Origin: a virus
IMG/VR virus record: IMGVR_UViG_3300009169_000018
Coordinates: 1-64,000 of that record
Direction: 5' to 3' (one strand)
Length of the DNA stretch: 64,000 nt
In this document: piece by piece, positions 7,845 to 13,638 of the stretch
Layout: each line of letters starts with the position of its first letter
Numbering within the stretch: position 1 is the first letter of the stretch
Made by a program: the position numbers and the translations under genes
The notes under the pieces: generated by a model
Told to the model about the DNA's origin: nothing
Database searches by the model: none
What the model saw: the letters and a program-made list of their open reading frames with translations, nothing else

Positions 7845-8108
7845 ATGGAAATTAACCTTCCCGCGATTGAAGTTGGCGACCTGATTCGGGCGTATGACTT
7901 CGAACCGTGTCCCGGCAGACCCGACATGTATGTTGTCGGAATCGTGAAGGATATCGGTTGGATCCGGAACGAGTACATCGGCTACACGATTGACTGTGTG
8001 TTCGATTCTCTTTCGAAGGAAATTCCGAAGGCTTCGCGAGTTGGTGCCACGGTGTATGTCCCGGTCCAGACTTCCATGGACTATGACGGTAGGGTAACAA
8101 AGGTATGA
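7845..8108 (+). CDS. Hypothetical protein (about 87 aa)
   Basis: The frame can start at 7812, 7821, 7824 or 7845. The first ATG lies inside the putative -10, and none has a good ribosome site, so the start is uncertain; I give the internal MEINLPAIEVGDLIRAYDFE. Beta-rich small protein (VGATVYVPVQTSMDYDGRV). The stop overlaps the next start. Confidence 0.5.
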   Translation: MEINLPAIEVGDLIRAYDFEPCPGRPDMYVVGIVKDIGWIRNEYIGYTIDCVFDSLSKEIPKASRVGATVYVPVQTSMDYDGRVTKV

Positions 8109-8296
8109 GTCAAGACGCTAAGAGTATCGTGCGCGAAGTCGCAACGGAACTGTCGATGCAGGGTTTCCTGCTAGAGCATGAGGTTACGCTGCGCGGCGAT
8201 TGGGATTCGGCTAAGATGGATAAGACTGTGCTGTATGCCGTCGCGTCCAAGTTGCAGGATCAGATTGCGGCACTTTTGAAGGCAGCTTCAAATTAG
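8105..8296 (+). CDS. Hypothetical helical protein (63 aa)
   Basis: ATGA overlap with the gene before; last coding gene before the RNA island. Mostly helical, charged, no motif. Confidence 0.6.
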   Translation: MSQDAKSIVREVATELSMQGFLLEHEVTLRGDWDSAKMDKTVLYAVASKLQDQIAALLKAASN

Positions 8297-8298
8297 AC

Positions 8299-8327
8299 TT
8301 GACAGGGTTTGAATTAGAGAGTATACT
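8299..8327 (+). promoter_or_regulatory. Strong consensus sigma70-like promoter ahead of RNA island
   Basis: -35 TTGACA (8299-8304), 17-base spacer, -10 TATACT (8322-8327). The flank AATTAGACTTGACAGG recurs at the promoter near 31880. A 7-bp hairpin TGCGGAC/GTCCGCA (8345-8367) lies just downstream. This is a likely main promoter of the tRNA region. Confidence 0.8.
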
Positions 8328-8406
8328 GTATGGACTAGGCAAGGTGCGGACCCGCAAAACGTCCGCAGGCATAGGTAGATGTAGCAAAAAATATTTGCAA
8401 AATCGC

Positions 8407-8435
8407 TTGACTTAGAGAGATTTTTCAAGTAAACT
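8407..8435 (+). promoter_or_regulatory. Second promoter, drives a small RNA
   Basis: -35 TTGACT (8407-8412), 17-base spacer, -10 TAAACT (8430-8435). Expected start about 8442, immediately before the structured element ending in a terminator at 8572. Confidence 0.6.
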
Positions 8436-8441
8436 GTGCTA

Positions 8442-8572
8442 TATATTGTAGAGAGTGGATTCGCCGCTCCCGCGTAGTCGGTAGGGTCATAGACCCCAAG
8501 CTGCCCCTCAACGGGTATGTGTAAAAGGCGAATGTTGATACTGGTAAACTTGGCTTAGTCCCAAGTTTTTTT
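8442..8572 (+). ncRNA. Candidate structured small RNA (about 130 nt)
   Basis: No ORF. It is framed by its own promoter and by an intrinsic terminator. A 7-bp outer helix joins ATTCGCC (8459-8465) to GGCGAAT (8527-8533), enclosing a GGGTC/GACCC hairpin (8484-8496) and a CCC/GGG hairpin. The layout of an end-pairing stem around smaller hairpins resembles Y-like RNAs that bind Ro/Rsr proteins, and a Ro-like vWA protein lies at the window start. That link is only a hypothesis. Confidence 0.5.
8546..8572 (+). terminator. Intrinsic terminator of the small RNA
   Basis: Stem AAACTTGG/CCAAGTTT with a short loop, running into seven Ts. Confidence 0.8.
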
Positions 8573-8773
8573 GCCCCTACGAAAAGTAGGGATGCCGCAA
8601 AAGGTTCTTTGTCAATTAGATTGATATTAGTGATTGGGCGCACTTACTGCCCTGCGAGGACTTTTTGCTCGCTAAATTGTAAGGTAAATCACTTCCTGTC
8701 TTCGGATGGGCGTGCCTATCAAGGGTGCCATGACTACGTAAATGTCATCCCGCATGTGGTAAGCGGGAACTAT

Positions 8774-8850
8774 GCAAAGGTCGTCTAACGGTTTAGGATA
8801 CTAGACTTTCAATCTGGAAGATGCGGGTTCGAATCCCGTCCTTTGCTCCA
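8774..8850 (+). tRNA. tRNA-Glu(TTC)
   Basis: Acceptor GCAAAGG/CCTTTGC, anticodon loop CTTTCAA, canonical T-loop TTCGAAT, CCA encoded. First tRNA of the array. Confidence 0.9.
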
Positions 8851-8969
8851 ATTCTCAGAGCGCGACTAAATGCGCGTTCGGTAATGTGTCGGGAAAAGAG
8901 CGGTGCAATTCCGCAGTCACCTTCGGGTGTCAGTAAGTGTAATCAGGTGCACGTTCCCATTGTTTCTAT
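8851..8969 (+). other. Spacer with a riboswitch-like fold (unassigned)
   Basis: No tRNA or ORF. GGGAA (8891) then GCGGTGCAATTCCGC and CACCTTCGGGTG: a GGTGCAATTCC T-loop hairpin after GGGAA resembles the core of cobalamin riboswitches, but later conserved parts are not evident. It could equally be a decayed tRNA. Confidence 0.25.
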
Positions 8970-9045
8970 TCCGGGTTGACTAGAGTGGTAATAGCCGCGA
9001 CTGTTAATCGCGTACTCGTAGGTTCGATCCCTACACCCGGAGCCA
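8970..9045 (+). tRNA. tRNA-Asn(GTT)
   Basis: Acceptor TCCGGGT/ACCCGGA, anticodon stem CGCGA/TCGCG with loop CTGTTAA, discriminator G, CCA encoded. Confidence 0.9.
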
Positions 9046-9049
9046 ACAT

Positions 9050-9125
9050 GCGTAGGTAATTCAACGGCTAGATTGCTTCCCTGTCACGGAAGATTATGCG
9101 GGTTCGAATCCCGTCTTACGCGCCA
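9050..9125 (+). tRNA. tRNA-Asp(GTC)
   Basis: Acceptor GCGTAGG/CTTACGC, anticodon loop CTGTCAC, discriminator G typical of Asp, CCA encoded. Confidence 0.9.
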
Positions 9126-9236
9126 ACTTCGTAGTATGACCTACGTAAGATGTATTCCCGCTCGCAAAAGCGTAGGAGCATCCGGTGTCAAAGTCGCAGG
9201 GGGTTGCGTATCCTGATAAAACGCAAGACGAATTCC

Positions 9237-9310
9237 GGGGAGTTAGTATAACGGGATTATTTCTCGCTTGCACCGAGAAGACAAGGGTTCGATTCCCTTA
9301 CTCTCCACCA
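9237..9310 (+). tRNA. tRNA-Ala(TGC)
   Basis: Acceptor GGGGAGT/ACTCTCC, anticodon loop CTTGCAC, CCA encoded. The preceding spacer (9126-9236) has a CGTAG/CTACG hairpin and no ORF. Confidence 0.88.
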
Positions 9311-9315
9311 ACAAC

Positions 9316-9392
9316 GGGTCTGTCGTATAACGGCATATTATATCCGGCTCTTAACCGGTAAGATTAGGGTTCGATTCCCTACAGACCCACCA
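9316..9392 (+). tRNA. tRNA-Lys(CTT)
   Basis: Acceptor GGGTCTG/CAGACCC, anticodon loop CTCTTAA on a CCGG stem with one mismatched closing pair, CCA encoded. Confidence 0.88.
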
Positions 9393-9397
9393 ATCAT

Positions 9398-9484
9398 GAG
9401 CGTAACACCCAATAGGAAGGGTATCGGGCTGTAACCCCGAAGTCGGCTAGTTCCGTGTAGGTTCGACTCCTACTGCGCTCACCA
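9398..9484 (+). tRNA. tRNA-Tyr(GTA)
   Basis: Acceptor GAGCGTA/TGCGCTC, anticodon loop CTGTAAC, long variable arm as expected for bacterial Tyr, discriminator A, CCA encoded. Confidence 0.9.
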
Positions 9485-9489
9485 ATTTT

Positions 9490-9584
9490 GTTCCTGTAGT
9501 TTAACGGTAGAACACCACCCTTATAAAGTGGCATTGTCGCCAGATTAGCGAACGGTCTAGGTTCGAATCCTAGCAGGAACACCA
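9490..9584 (+). tRNA. tRNA-Ile(TAT) with an extra variable arm
   Basis: Acceptor GTTCCTG/CAGGAAC, D-stem GTTT/GAAC, anticodon loop CTTATAA, T-arm CTAGG/CCTAG, CCA encoded. It is 95 nt because a TCGC-CAGATTA-GCGA hairpin sits in the variable region; without that insert it is an ordinary class I tRNA. The anticodon would read AUA. Confidence 0.75.
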
Positions 9585-9592
9585 GTAGATTT

Positions 9593-9669
9593 CGGAGTGT
9601 AGCTCAGTCTGGTAGAGCACTGCGTTTGGGGCGCAGGTGTCCAAAGTTCGAATCTTTGTACTCCGACCA
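9593..9669 (+). tRNA. tRNA-Pro(TGG) copy 1
   Basis: Acceptor CGGAGTG/TACTCCG, anticodon stem CTGCG/CGCAG with loop TTTGGGG, C1 and A73 as in Pro, CCA encoded. Confidence 0.9.
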
Positions 9670-9675
9670 ATTTTT

Positions 9676-9754
9676 GCGAGTGTAGCAGAATCGGCATATG
9701 CGGGACACTTAAAACGTCCGTCACTTGTGGGTTCGACTCCCACTACTCGCACCA
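9676..9754 (+). tRNA. tRNA-Leu(TAA), short variable loop
   Basis: Acceptor GCGAGTG/TACTCGC, anticodon loop CTTAAAA, A73, CCA encoded. The variable region is only about 7 nt, whereas bacterial Leu tRNAs normally have a long arm. Confidence 0.85.
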
Positions 9755-9974
9755 GAACTTGCGCGAACGCTAGGGATGACAACCCAAGGTCTTGCTCGTC
9801 ACAAGACTGTTAGTAACGCAACGTATAAAGCGGAGCGCGGAAATCGCGTTCGCAAACAGAATGATAGAGCCACCGGTAAAACTCCGGTCCTTGATAGACT
9901 AGCAAGCTACAAGGTAGTTCAAGAGGTCAACGCTTCGCAGCAAAGACCGCGACAGAACACTATCGCATATTTAC
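9755..9974 (+). other. 220-nt spacer with hairpins, unassigned
   Basis: No supported ORF. Contains GTCTTG/CAAGAC around a 7-base loop CTCGTCA, ACCGG/CCGGT around TAAAACT, and CTTGA/TCAAG. The fragments look like anticodon and T arms but no full cloverleaf is evident. Confidence 0.35.
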
Positions 9975-10048
9975 GCGGGGTTGGCATAATGGTTGTGTCC
10001 AAGTCTTCCAAACTTGTTACGCGGGTTCGATTCCCGCACTCCGCTCCA
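9975..10048 (+). tRNA. tRNA-Gly(TCC)
   Basis: Acceptor GCGGGGT/ACTCCGC, anticodon loop CTTCCAA, discriminator T, CCA encoded. Confidence 0.9.
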
Positions 10049-10052
10049 ATTC

Positions 10053-10128
10053 GCCCTTATAGCATAACGGAAAGTGCGTCGGGTTTCTACCCCGTTCGGT
10101 GTGGGTTCGATTCCTACTGAGGGCACCA
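10053..10128 (+). tRNA. tRNA-Arg(TCT)
   Basis: Acceptor GCCCTTA/TGAGGGC, anticodon loop TTTCTAC, CCA encoded. A one-base shift would read CTA (amber), but the stem does not support it. Confidence 0.85.
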
Positions 10129-10138
10129 ATTATTCAAT

Positions 10139-10215
10139 GCGCCTGTGACGGAACTGGCATACGTGTTAGTCTTAGAAGCTAAATTTTGTGGGTTCGACTC
10201 CCACCGGGCGCACCA
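10139..10215 (+). tRNA. tRNA-Leu(TAG), short variable loop
   Basis: Acceptor GCGCCTG/CGGGCGC, anticodon loop CTTAGAA, 5-nt variable region ATTTT, T-stem GTGGG/CCCAC, A73, CCA encoded. Confidence 0.88.
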
Positions 10216-10222
10216 ATTTCAT

Positions 10223-10296
10223 GTGGGATAAGTGTTACGGTAGCACAATAGTCTCCAAAACTACTAGCGGGGGTTCGACTCCCTCATCCCACGCCA
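10223..10296 (+). tRNA. tRNA-Trp(CCA)
   Basis: Acceptor GTGGGAT/ATCCCAC, anticodon loop CTCCAAA, discriminator G, CCA encoded. Confidence 0.9.
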
Positions 10297-10301
10297 ACAT
10301 C

Positions 10302-10377
10302 GGGTCCATGACGTAACGGCTAGCGTATCGGGCTTTTACCCCGTAAAGTCAGAGTTCGAATCTCTGTGGACCCACCA
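10302..10377 (+). tRNA. tRNA-Lys(TTT)
   Basis: Acceptor GGGTCCA/TGGACCC, anticodon loop CTTTTAC, CCA encoded. Confidence 0.9.
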
Positions 10378-10556
10378 AAAAAGGTAGCTCGTAGCTTCCT
10401 AGAGAGTTAGTGCCGCTGCCGGTGCGAGTAGTTAGCCAACACTACTGCGCAGCAGAGAACGGTACTAACGATCTTCAATAGCGCGATAGATAGCTTCGCG
10501 GGTGTTAGCGGGTATGGTAGGAAATGACCGTATCAAAAACCCGCCGCGAATTCAAT
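10378..10556 (+). other. 179-nt spacer with a dumbbell hairpin
   Basis: No ORF supported. CGCGA/TCGCG hairpin, then GCGGGT paired with ACCCGC (10497-10544 area) enclosing an 8-bp GGTATGGT/ACCGTATC hairpin. It resembles an acceptor stem plus one arm but is not a standard tRNA. Confidence 0.35.
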
Positions 10557-10631
10557 GCCGGTGTCTTCTAATGGCTAGGAACGTCAGCCGATTACTGACT
10601 AATGGGGGTTCGATTCCTCTCACCGGTACCA
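10557..10631 (+). tRNA. tRNA-Ile(GAT) with C33
   Basis: Acceptor GCCGGTG/CACCGGT, perfect anticodon stem GTCAG/CTGAC, loop CCGATTA. Position 33 is C instead of the near-universal U. CCA encoded. Confidence 0.75.
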
Positions 10632-10636
10632 ACTTT

Positions 10637-10711
10637 GCCCTTGTATTTCAACGGACAGAATACGACGCTACGAACGTCATGATGGGGGTTCGATTCCCTC
10701 CGAGGGTACCA
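10637..10711 (+). tRNA. tRNA-Arg(ACG)
   Basis: Acceptor GCCCTTG/CGAGGGT, anticodon loop CTACGAA (A34 would be edited to inosine), CCA encoded. Confidence 0.88.
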
Positions 10712-10716
10712 ACTTT

Positions 10717-10791
10717 GTCTCTATAGTGTAATGGATAACACGCAACTCTCCGAAGGTTGTAATTCAGGCTCGACTCCTGATAGGGACACCA
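10717..10791 (+). tRNA. tRNA-Arg(CCG)
   Basis: Acceptor GTCTCTA/TAGGGAC, anticodon loop CTCCGAA, T-loop CTCGACT (C54), CCA encoded. Confidence 0.88.
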
Positions 10792-10835
10792 AACACAATG
10801 CCGCAAAAATGGGGAAACCTGTTGCGTGGCTCTCC

Positions 10836-10910
10836 GGTGATATCGTACAACGGCTAGTACAGGAGTCTCATAAGCTCTTAATGATGGTTCGATTCCATCT
10901 TTCACCACCA
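10836..10910 (+). tRNA. tRNA-Met(CAT) or Ile2, copy 1
   Basis: Acceptor GGTGATA/TTTCACC with one mismatch, anticodon loop CTCATAA. No initiator GGG/CCC anticodon-stem pairs, so elongator Met or lysidine-type Ile. CCA encoded. Confidence 0.82.
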
Positions 10911-10917
10911 ATTCAAT

Positions 10918-10992
10918 GCCGTCATAGTATAATGGCGATTACGTCTGTCTTGTAAGCAGACTATCTCAGTTCGATTCTGAGTGACGGCTCCA
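10918..10992 (+). tRNA. tRNA-Thr(TGT)
   Basis: Acceptor GCCGTCA/TGACGGC, anticodon stem TCTGT/GCAGA with loop CTTGTAA, discriminator T, CCA encoded. Confidence 0.9.
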
Positions 10993-10997
10993 AATAT

Positions 10998-11073
10998 GTA
11001 AGCGTGGCAGACCGGCAGATGCATCGGATTGCAAACCCGATTTAAGCGAGTTCAATTCTCGCCGCTTACTCCA
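10998..11073 (+). tRNA. tRNA-Cys(GCA)
   Basis: Acceptor GTAAGCG/CGCTTAC, anticodon loop TTGCAAA, discriminator T (U73, as in Cys), CCA encoded. Confidence 0.9.
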
Positions 11074-11079
11074 AACAAT

Positions 11080-11153
11080 GCCCGATTCGTAAAATGGTAT
11101 TACCTCGCTTTTACACGGCGAAGTCGGCAGTTCGATCCTGTCATCGGGTACCA
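11080..11153 (+). tRNA. tRNA-Val(TAC)
   Basis: Acceptor GCCCGAT/ATCGGGT, anticodon loop TTTACAC on stem TCGCT/GGCGA, CCA encoded. Confidence 0.9.
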
Positions 11154-11162
11154 ACAAACAAT

Positions 11163-11238
11163 AGCGAAAGAGTGAAACGGTTTACATTCTAGCCTCATAA
11201 GCTAGAGACATTGGGTTCGACTCCCATGATCGCTACCA
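11163..11238 (+). tRNA. tRNA-Met(CAT) or Ile2, copy 2
   Basis: Anticodon stem CTAGC/GCTAG, loop CTCATAA. The acceptor is weak (5 of 7 pairs), T-arm TTGGG/CCCAT with loop TTCGACT, CCA encoded. No initiator signature. Confidence 0.75.
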
Positions 11239-11243
11239 ACAAC

Positions 11244-11317
11244 GTCCGATTAGCTTAAAAGTGAAGCACAGACCTGATAAGTCTGAGAAGTAGGAGCATT
11301 ACCTACATTGGACACCA
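11244..11317 (+). tRNA. tRNA-Ile(GAT), alternative elbow
   Basis: Acceptor GTCCGAT/ATTGGAC, anticodon CAGAC/GTCTG with loop CTGATAA. The D-loop is 7 nt AAAAGTG with no GG, and the T-loop is AGCATTA instead of TTCRANN on a perfect GTAGG/CCTAC stem. CCA encoded. Confidence 0.85.
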
Positions 11318-11403
11318 ACTACATTCAGCGCACGAAAAGGTAAGTAGTGCGGTCTTGCGTCAACAAGGCGAGTTGTATCTTGACGGATATGATGACTGCG
11401 TGC

Positions 11404-11478
11404 GCCGCCATAGTATAACGGTTATTACAAGGTCTTGGTAAGACTTGAATCACAGTTCGATTCTGTGTGGTGGCACCA
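11404..11478 (+). tRNA. tRNA-Thr(GGT)
   Basis: Acceptor GCCGCCA/TGGTGGC, anticodon loop TTGGTAA, CCA encoded. The preceding spacer (11318-11403) has a CGTCAA/TTGACG pairing only. Confidence 0.9.
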
Positions 11479-11561
11479 ATTCAATTCAGCACTCGTTCAT
11501 TTTCGCGAATGTTCGAAGCTACTGTGAAAGTCAGTCGTCGGTAGCGCGATAGCTACGCCAT

Positions 11562-11635
11562 GCGGGTATGATGTATTGGTTGCCTAGAACTTTGCCAAAG
11601 TTCATGAACGGGTTCGATTCCCGTTACCCGCTCCA
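11562..11635 (+). tRNA. tRNA-Gly(GCC)
   Basis: Acceptor GCGGGTA/TACCCGC, anticodon stem GAACT/AGTTC with loop TTGCCAA, discriminator T, CCA encoded. Confidence 0.92.
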
Positions 11636-11637
11636 AT

Positions 11638-12252
11638 TCAACACGGATCGTATCTGTAATCCAAGCGATACAGGTCTTCGATCCCGCGTCTTAGATCGTC
11701 GGTAACAACGAGGTCTGTTATGAAGTTCGGCTTCTCGTTCTCAACGGGAATGTCGATTGCCGTATCACCACCGAAGATGCCGATAAGTCTTCTGGCTTCC
11801 GATTCGAAGTCATGATAGTTGAGTACGTTCATGTTCGGATGGTCAAACCATGCGGACTGCGGCTTGAAGCCGAGAATGTTAGTGCGGTTGATCCGCTCCA
11901 ACAAATCCACCGGCTGACGATTGATCTTCTCTCTTAGGTGTTGCGGCAGCGCGTTGAATGACTCTTCATCCAATGGCTCTGGCATGACGACACCAGAGAA
12001 GTCTTCCGGAAAAAGTTTGAACAGGACGGTTCGATACGTGCGCAGAAAGTTGTACGTGGATACGAAACGTTCTACAGGGTCGCGCCAGAAAGCGTAACCC
12101 GTCAGTGCTAAATACGCGGGACTTGGAGTGTCATGAATGTGAACAGCAACATTCGTCCCAAGCGGTCTTAGCAGATTTCGAATGGTAGTCGAACCAGTCT
12201 TCGGCACCAGATAGAAAATGTATTTGTTATCGTGACTGACGATCATACTCAT
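11638..12252 (-). CDS. Sulfotransferase-family protein
   Basis: 204 aa and the only convincing minus-strand gene. Early LVPKTGSTTIRN corresponds to the 5'-phosphosulfate loop of PAPS-dependent sulfotransferases, and FWRDPVERFVSTYNF to the 3'-phosphate-binding segment with its following helix. Such enzymes move a sulfate from PAPS to a sugar, lipid or protein hydroxyl. The length is near that of the short bacterial members. It sits inside the tRNA array, opposite in direction, with its stop 3 bases past tRNA-Gly, which suggests later insertion. Target unknown; surface glycan modification would be a guess. Confidence 0.75.
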   Translation of the reverse strand: MSMIVSHDNKYIFYLVPKTGSTTIRNLLRPLGTNVAVHIHDTPSPAYLALTGYAFWRDPVERFVSTYNFLRTYRTVLFKLFPEDFSGVVMPEPLDEESFNALPQHLREKINRQPVDLLERINRTNILGFKPQSAWFDHPNMNVLNYHDFESEARRLIGIFGGDTAIDIPVENEKPNFITDLVVTDDLRRGIEDLYRLDYRYDPC

Positions 12253-12268
12253 ATTTAGGGGAAGAGAA

Positions 12269-12373
12269 ATGTTCCAAGAAAGAAATAGAGCATACTACCT
12301 AAGACAAGCGCGAGCATGTTTCAAGGCAGGCTTGATCTTTCTGAAACGTTCGGTCTTCCTCCCCAAGAGATAA
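12269..12373 (+). CDS. Small basic protein (34 aa), tentative
   Basis: AGGGGAAGAG precedes the ATG by a good distance. The peptide is rich in Arg and Tyr (MFQERNRAYYLRQARACFKA...). It lies between the antisense sulfotransferase and tRNA-Phe, nearly touching the tRNA. Divergent promoter sequences could also lie here. Supported only by the ribosome site. Confidence 0.4.
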   Translation: MFQERNRAYYLRQARACFKAGLIFLKRSVFLPKR

Positions 12374-12374
12374 T

Positions 12375-12450
12375 GTCCTCTAAACTAATCTAGTGAAAGT
12401 GCAAGTTTGAAAAACTTGAGAGGTTGGAGCGTAACCAACAGAGGACACCA
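12375..12450 (+). tRNA. tRNA-Phe(GAA), alternative elbow
   Basis: Acceptor GTCCTCT/AGAGGAC, anticodon stem CAAGT/ACTTG with loop TTGAAAA. T-loop AGCGTAA on GTTGG/CCAAC; the D-loop contains TAGTGAA and no GG. CCA encoded. Confidence 0.85.
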
Positions 12451-12556
12451 CATTTCCTACGTCACTGAAATTGAACGTAGCGTAATAGAGTCAACAGATG
12501 AAACGACCTCCCTAGTGGTGCACTCAATAGTGCTGAAAAAATCTGTCGAATACAAT

Positions 12557-12633
12557 GCACCGGTCTTCTAACAGGATAGGAAAACAGATTCTCAATCTGT
12601 GCAATGACGGTTCGAATCCGTTCCGGTGCGCCA
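12557..12633 (+). tRNA. tRNA-Glu(CTC)
   Basis: Acceptor GCACCGG/CCGGTGC, anticodon stem ACAGA/TCTGT with loop TTCTCAA, discriminator G, CCA encoded. Confidence 0.88.
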
Positions 12634-12639
12634 ACCAAT

Positions 12640-12702
12640 CGTCCCGCGCATAGCTCGACAGCGCATGTGTACACATGGGCAGAATCAACTGCCGGGATGA
12701 CC
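12640..12702 (+). other. tRNA-like cloverleaf without a proper anticodon arm
   Basis: 63 nt ending in CCA. Acceptor-like CGTCCC/GGGATG, D-like GCGC/GCGC, a palindromic middle arm ATGTGTACACAT that leaves no 7-base anticodon loop, and GGCAG/CTGCC with a 6-base loop. It may be a CCA-bearing tRNA mimic or a decayed tRNA. Confidence 0.4.
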
Positions 12703-12708
12703 AGATAA

Positions 12709-12783
12709 CAGGATGTAAGTCAAAAGCAGACGACCTCGCTTGGAACGAGGAGGTAGGTGGAGCGTTACCACCCATCCTGACCA
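12709..12783 (+). tRNA. tRNA-Pro(TGG) copy 2, alternative elbow
   Basis: Acceptor CAGGATG/CATCCTG, anticodon stem CCTCG/CGAGG with loop CTTGGAA. D-loop AAAAGCA (7 nt), T-loop AGCGTTA on GGTGG/CCACC. CCA encoded. Confidence 0.85.
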
Positions 12784-12926
12784 ACATCTTGCGTACATTT
12801 TCTAGAGGGTGTACGTGAGGACTTGAAAGTAGCCGACTGGCAAATTACGATTCAAGCGTCACGCCCTTTACGATACAGGGCGACTCATTCAGAAAGTAGT
12901 TCATATGGACTACTAAGTAGATCAAT
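12784..12926 (+). other. 143-nt spacer with hairpins
   Basis: No ORF supported. CGTACA/TGTACG, CTTGAA/TTCAAG and GCCCT/AGGGC pairings are visible; no known RNA class recognised. Confidence 0.3.
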
Positions 12927-13003
12927 GGTGCCGGTAGCATAATGGTTAATGCCCAAGACTGTGAATCTTGAAGATGCGGGTTCGAATCCCGTCCAGCACC
13001 CCA
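12927..13003 (+). tRNA. tRNA-His(GTG)
   Basis: An encoded G-1 pairs with C73, the His identity mark. Anticodon stem CAAGA/TCTTG with loop CTGTGAA, CCA encoded. Confidence 0.9.
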
Positions 13004-13022
13004 AACACAAACGGAGTTTCCC

Positions 13023-13202
13023 ATGGCAGCGAAGAACGATGTAACAGGCGATAGCATAAAAACTAAGACCGGCAACTCTAATGCATATGCAAAGGGTTGG
13101 GATCGTATCTTCAAGAAAGGGAAAGCCAAGAAAGGTGAAGAACTAACAGTGTGCGTTGCAAAGCGCGGCGTTGGTAAGTCAACCTTCAACAAGAACAATT
13201 GA
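13023..13202 (+). CDS. Small basic protein (59 aa) inside the tRNA array
   Basis: ACGGAG lies 8 bases before the ATG. Lysine-rich (KKGKAKKGEEL) with a late CVAKRGVGKSTFNKNN that superficially resembles a P-loop but is too short to be an NTPase. Its TGA stop forms the first bases of the next tRNA (Gln). Function unknown. Confidence 0.55.
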   Translation: MAAKNDVTGDSIKTKTGNSNAYAKGWDRIFKKGKAKKGEELTVCVAKRGVGKSTFNKNN

Positions 13203-13277
13203 CCACATGCGGTACCGGTATCTGCACCTTGTCTTTGAAACAAGATTTTCTAGGTTCGAATCCTAGGTGGTCAGCCA
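13200..13277 (+). tRNA. tRNA-Gln(TTG)
   Basis: Acceptor TGACCAC/GTGGTCA, anticodon stem CTTGT/ACAAG with loop CTTTGAA, discriminator G, CCA encoded. Its first three bases are the stop codon of the gene before. Confidence 0.88.
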
Positions 13278-13409
13278 ATTTCTCTCGCGAGGAAAAACAA
13301 CGAATCGTACTACGTTGTAAAACAAGGGTACGCAACCATGTGCTGAAAGCAGACGGCTAACGTGCTGTCTCTTCCTTCGGGAAGTGGAGTAAGAGTGGTG
13401 GTAGTAAGC

Positions 13410-13486
13410 GATTCTAAGATAGTTCAATCAGGTAGAACAACCTCACGCTAAGAGGGAGACAGAGGTTCAAATCCTCACTAGAATCC
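13410..13486 (+). tRNA. tRNA-Ser(GCT)-like, C33, no encoded CCA
   Basis: Acceptor GATTCTA/TAGAATC, T-loop TTCAAAT, anticodon loop ACGCTAA with C at position 33. The variable loop is short, unlike normal Ser tRNAs, and the 3' end reads CCGG instead of CCA. A GGACGCA/TGCGTCC hairpin follows. Identity uncertain. Confidence 0.6.
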
Positions 13487-13524
13487 GGACGCAGCTTCCA
13501 AGAATGCCAAATGCGTCCAACTTT

Positions 13525-13598
13525 TCTCGGCTCGTCTAACGGCAGGACGCAACACTCTGAATGTTGCTATCGAGGTTCGAATCCTTGGCTGAGAACCA
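13525..13598 (+). tRNA. tRNA-Gln(CTG)
   Basis: Acceptor TCTCGGC/GCTGAGA, anticodon stem CAACA/TGTTG with loop CTCTGAA, CCA encoded. Confidence 0.88.
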
Positions 13599-13638
13599 AA
13601 CATACATACTCTTGAGTGACCCTCAAGAGGATTACAAG

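Noticed and set aside
6944-7978. Long minus-strand open frame (about 344 codons)
   Set aside because: It lies antisense to a gene with a good promoter and ribosome site and runs through the promoter and hairpin; low-complexity translation and no motif.
9755-9974. Group I intron or second RNase P RNA
   Set aside because: ACAGAAC and GATAGACTAG resemble fragments of such RNAs but core pairings (P1/P4 or P7) could not be found.
9725-10120. Open frame of 131 codons in the tRNA array
   Set aside because: It runs straight through two or more complete tRNA genes and reads their T-arms as protein; no ribosome site.
10053-10128. Possible amber-suppressor reading of tRNA-Arg (CTA)
   Set aside because: Shifting the loop by one base breaks the anticodon stem; TCT gives the better fold.
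13023-13202. P-loop NTPase reading of RGVGKSTF
   Set aside because: The protein is only 59 aa and has no room for Walker B or the rest of the fold.
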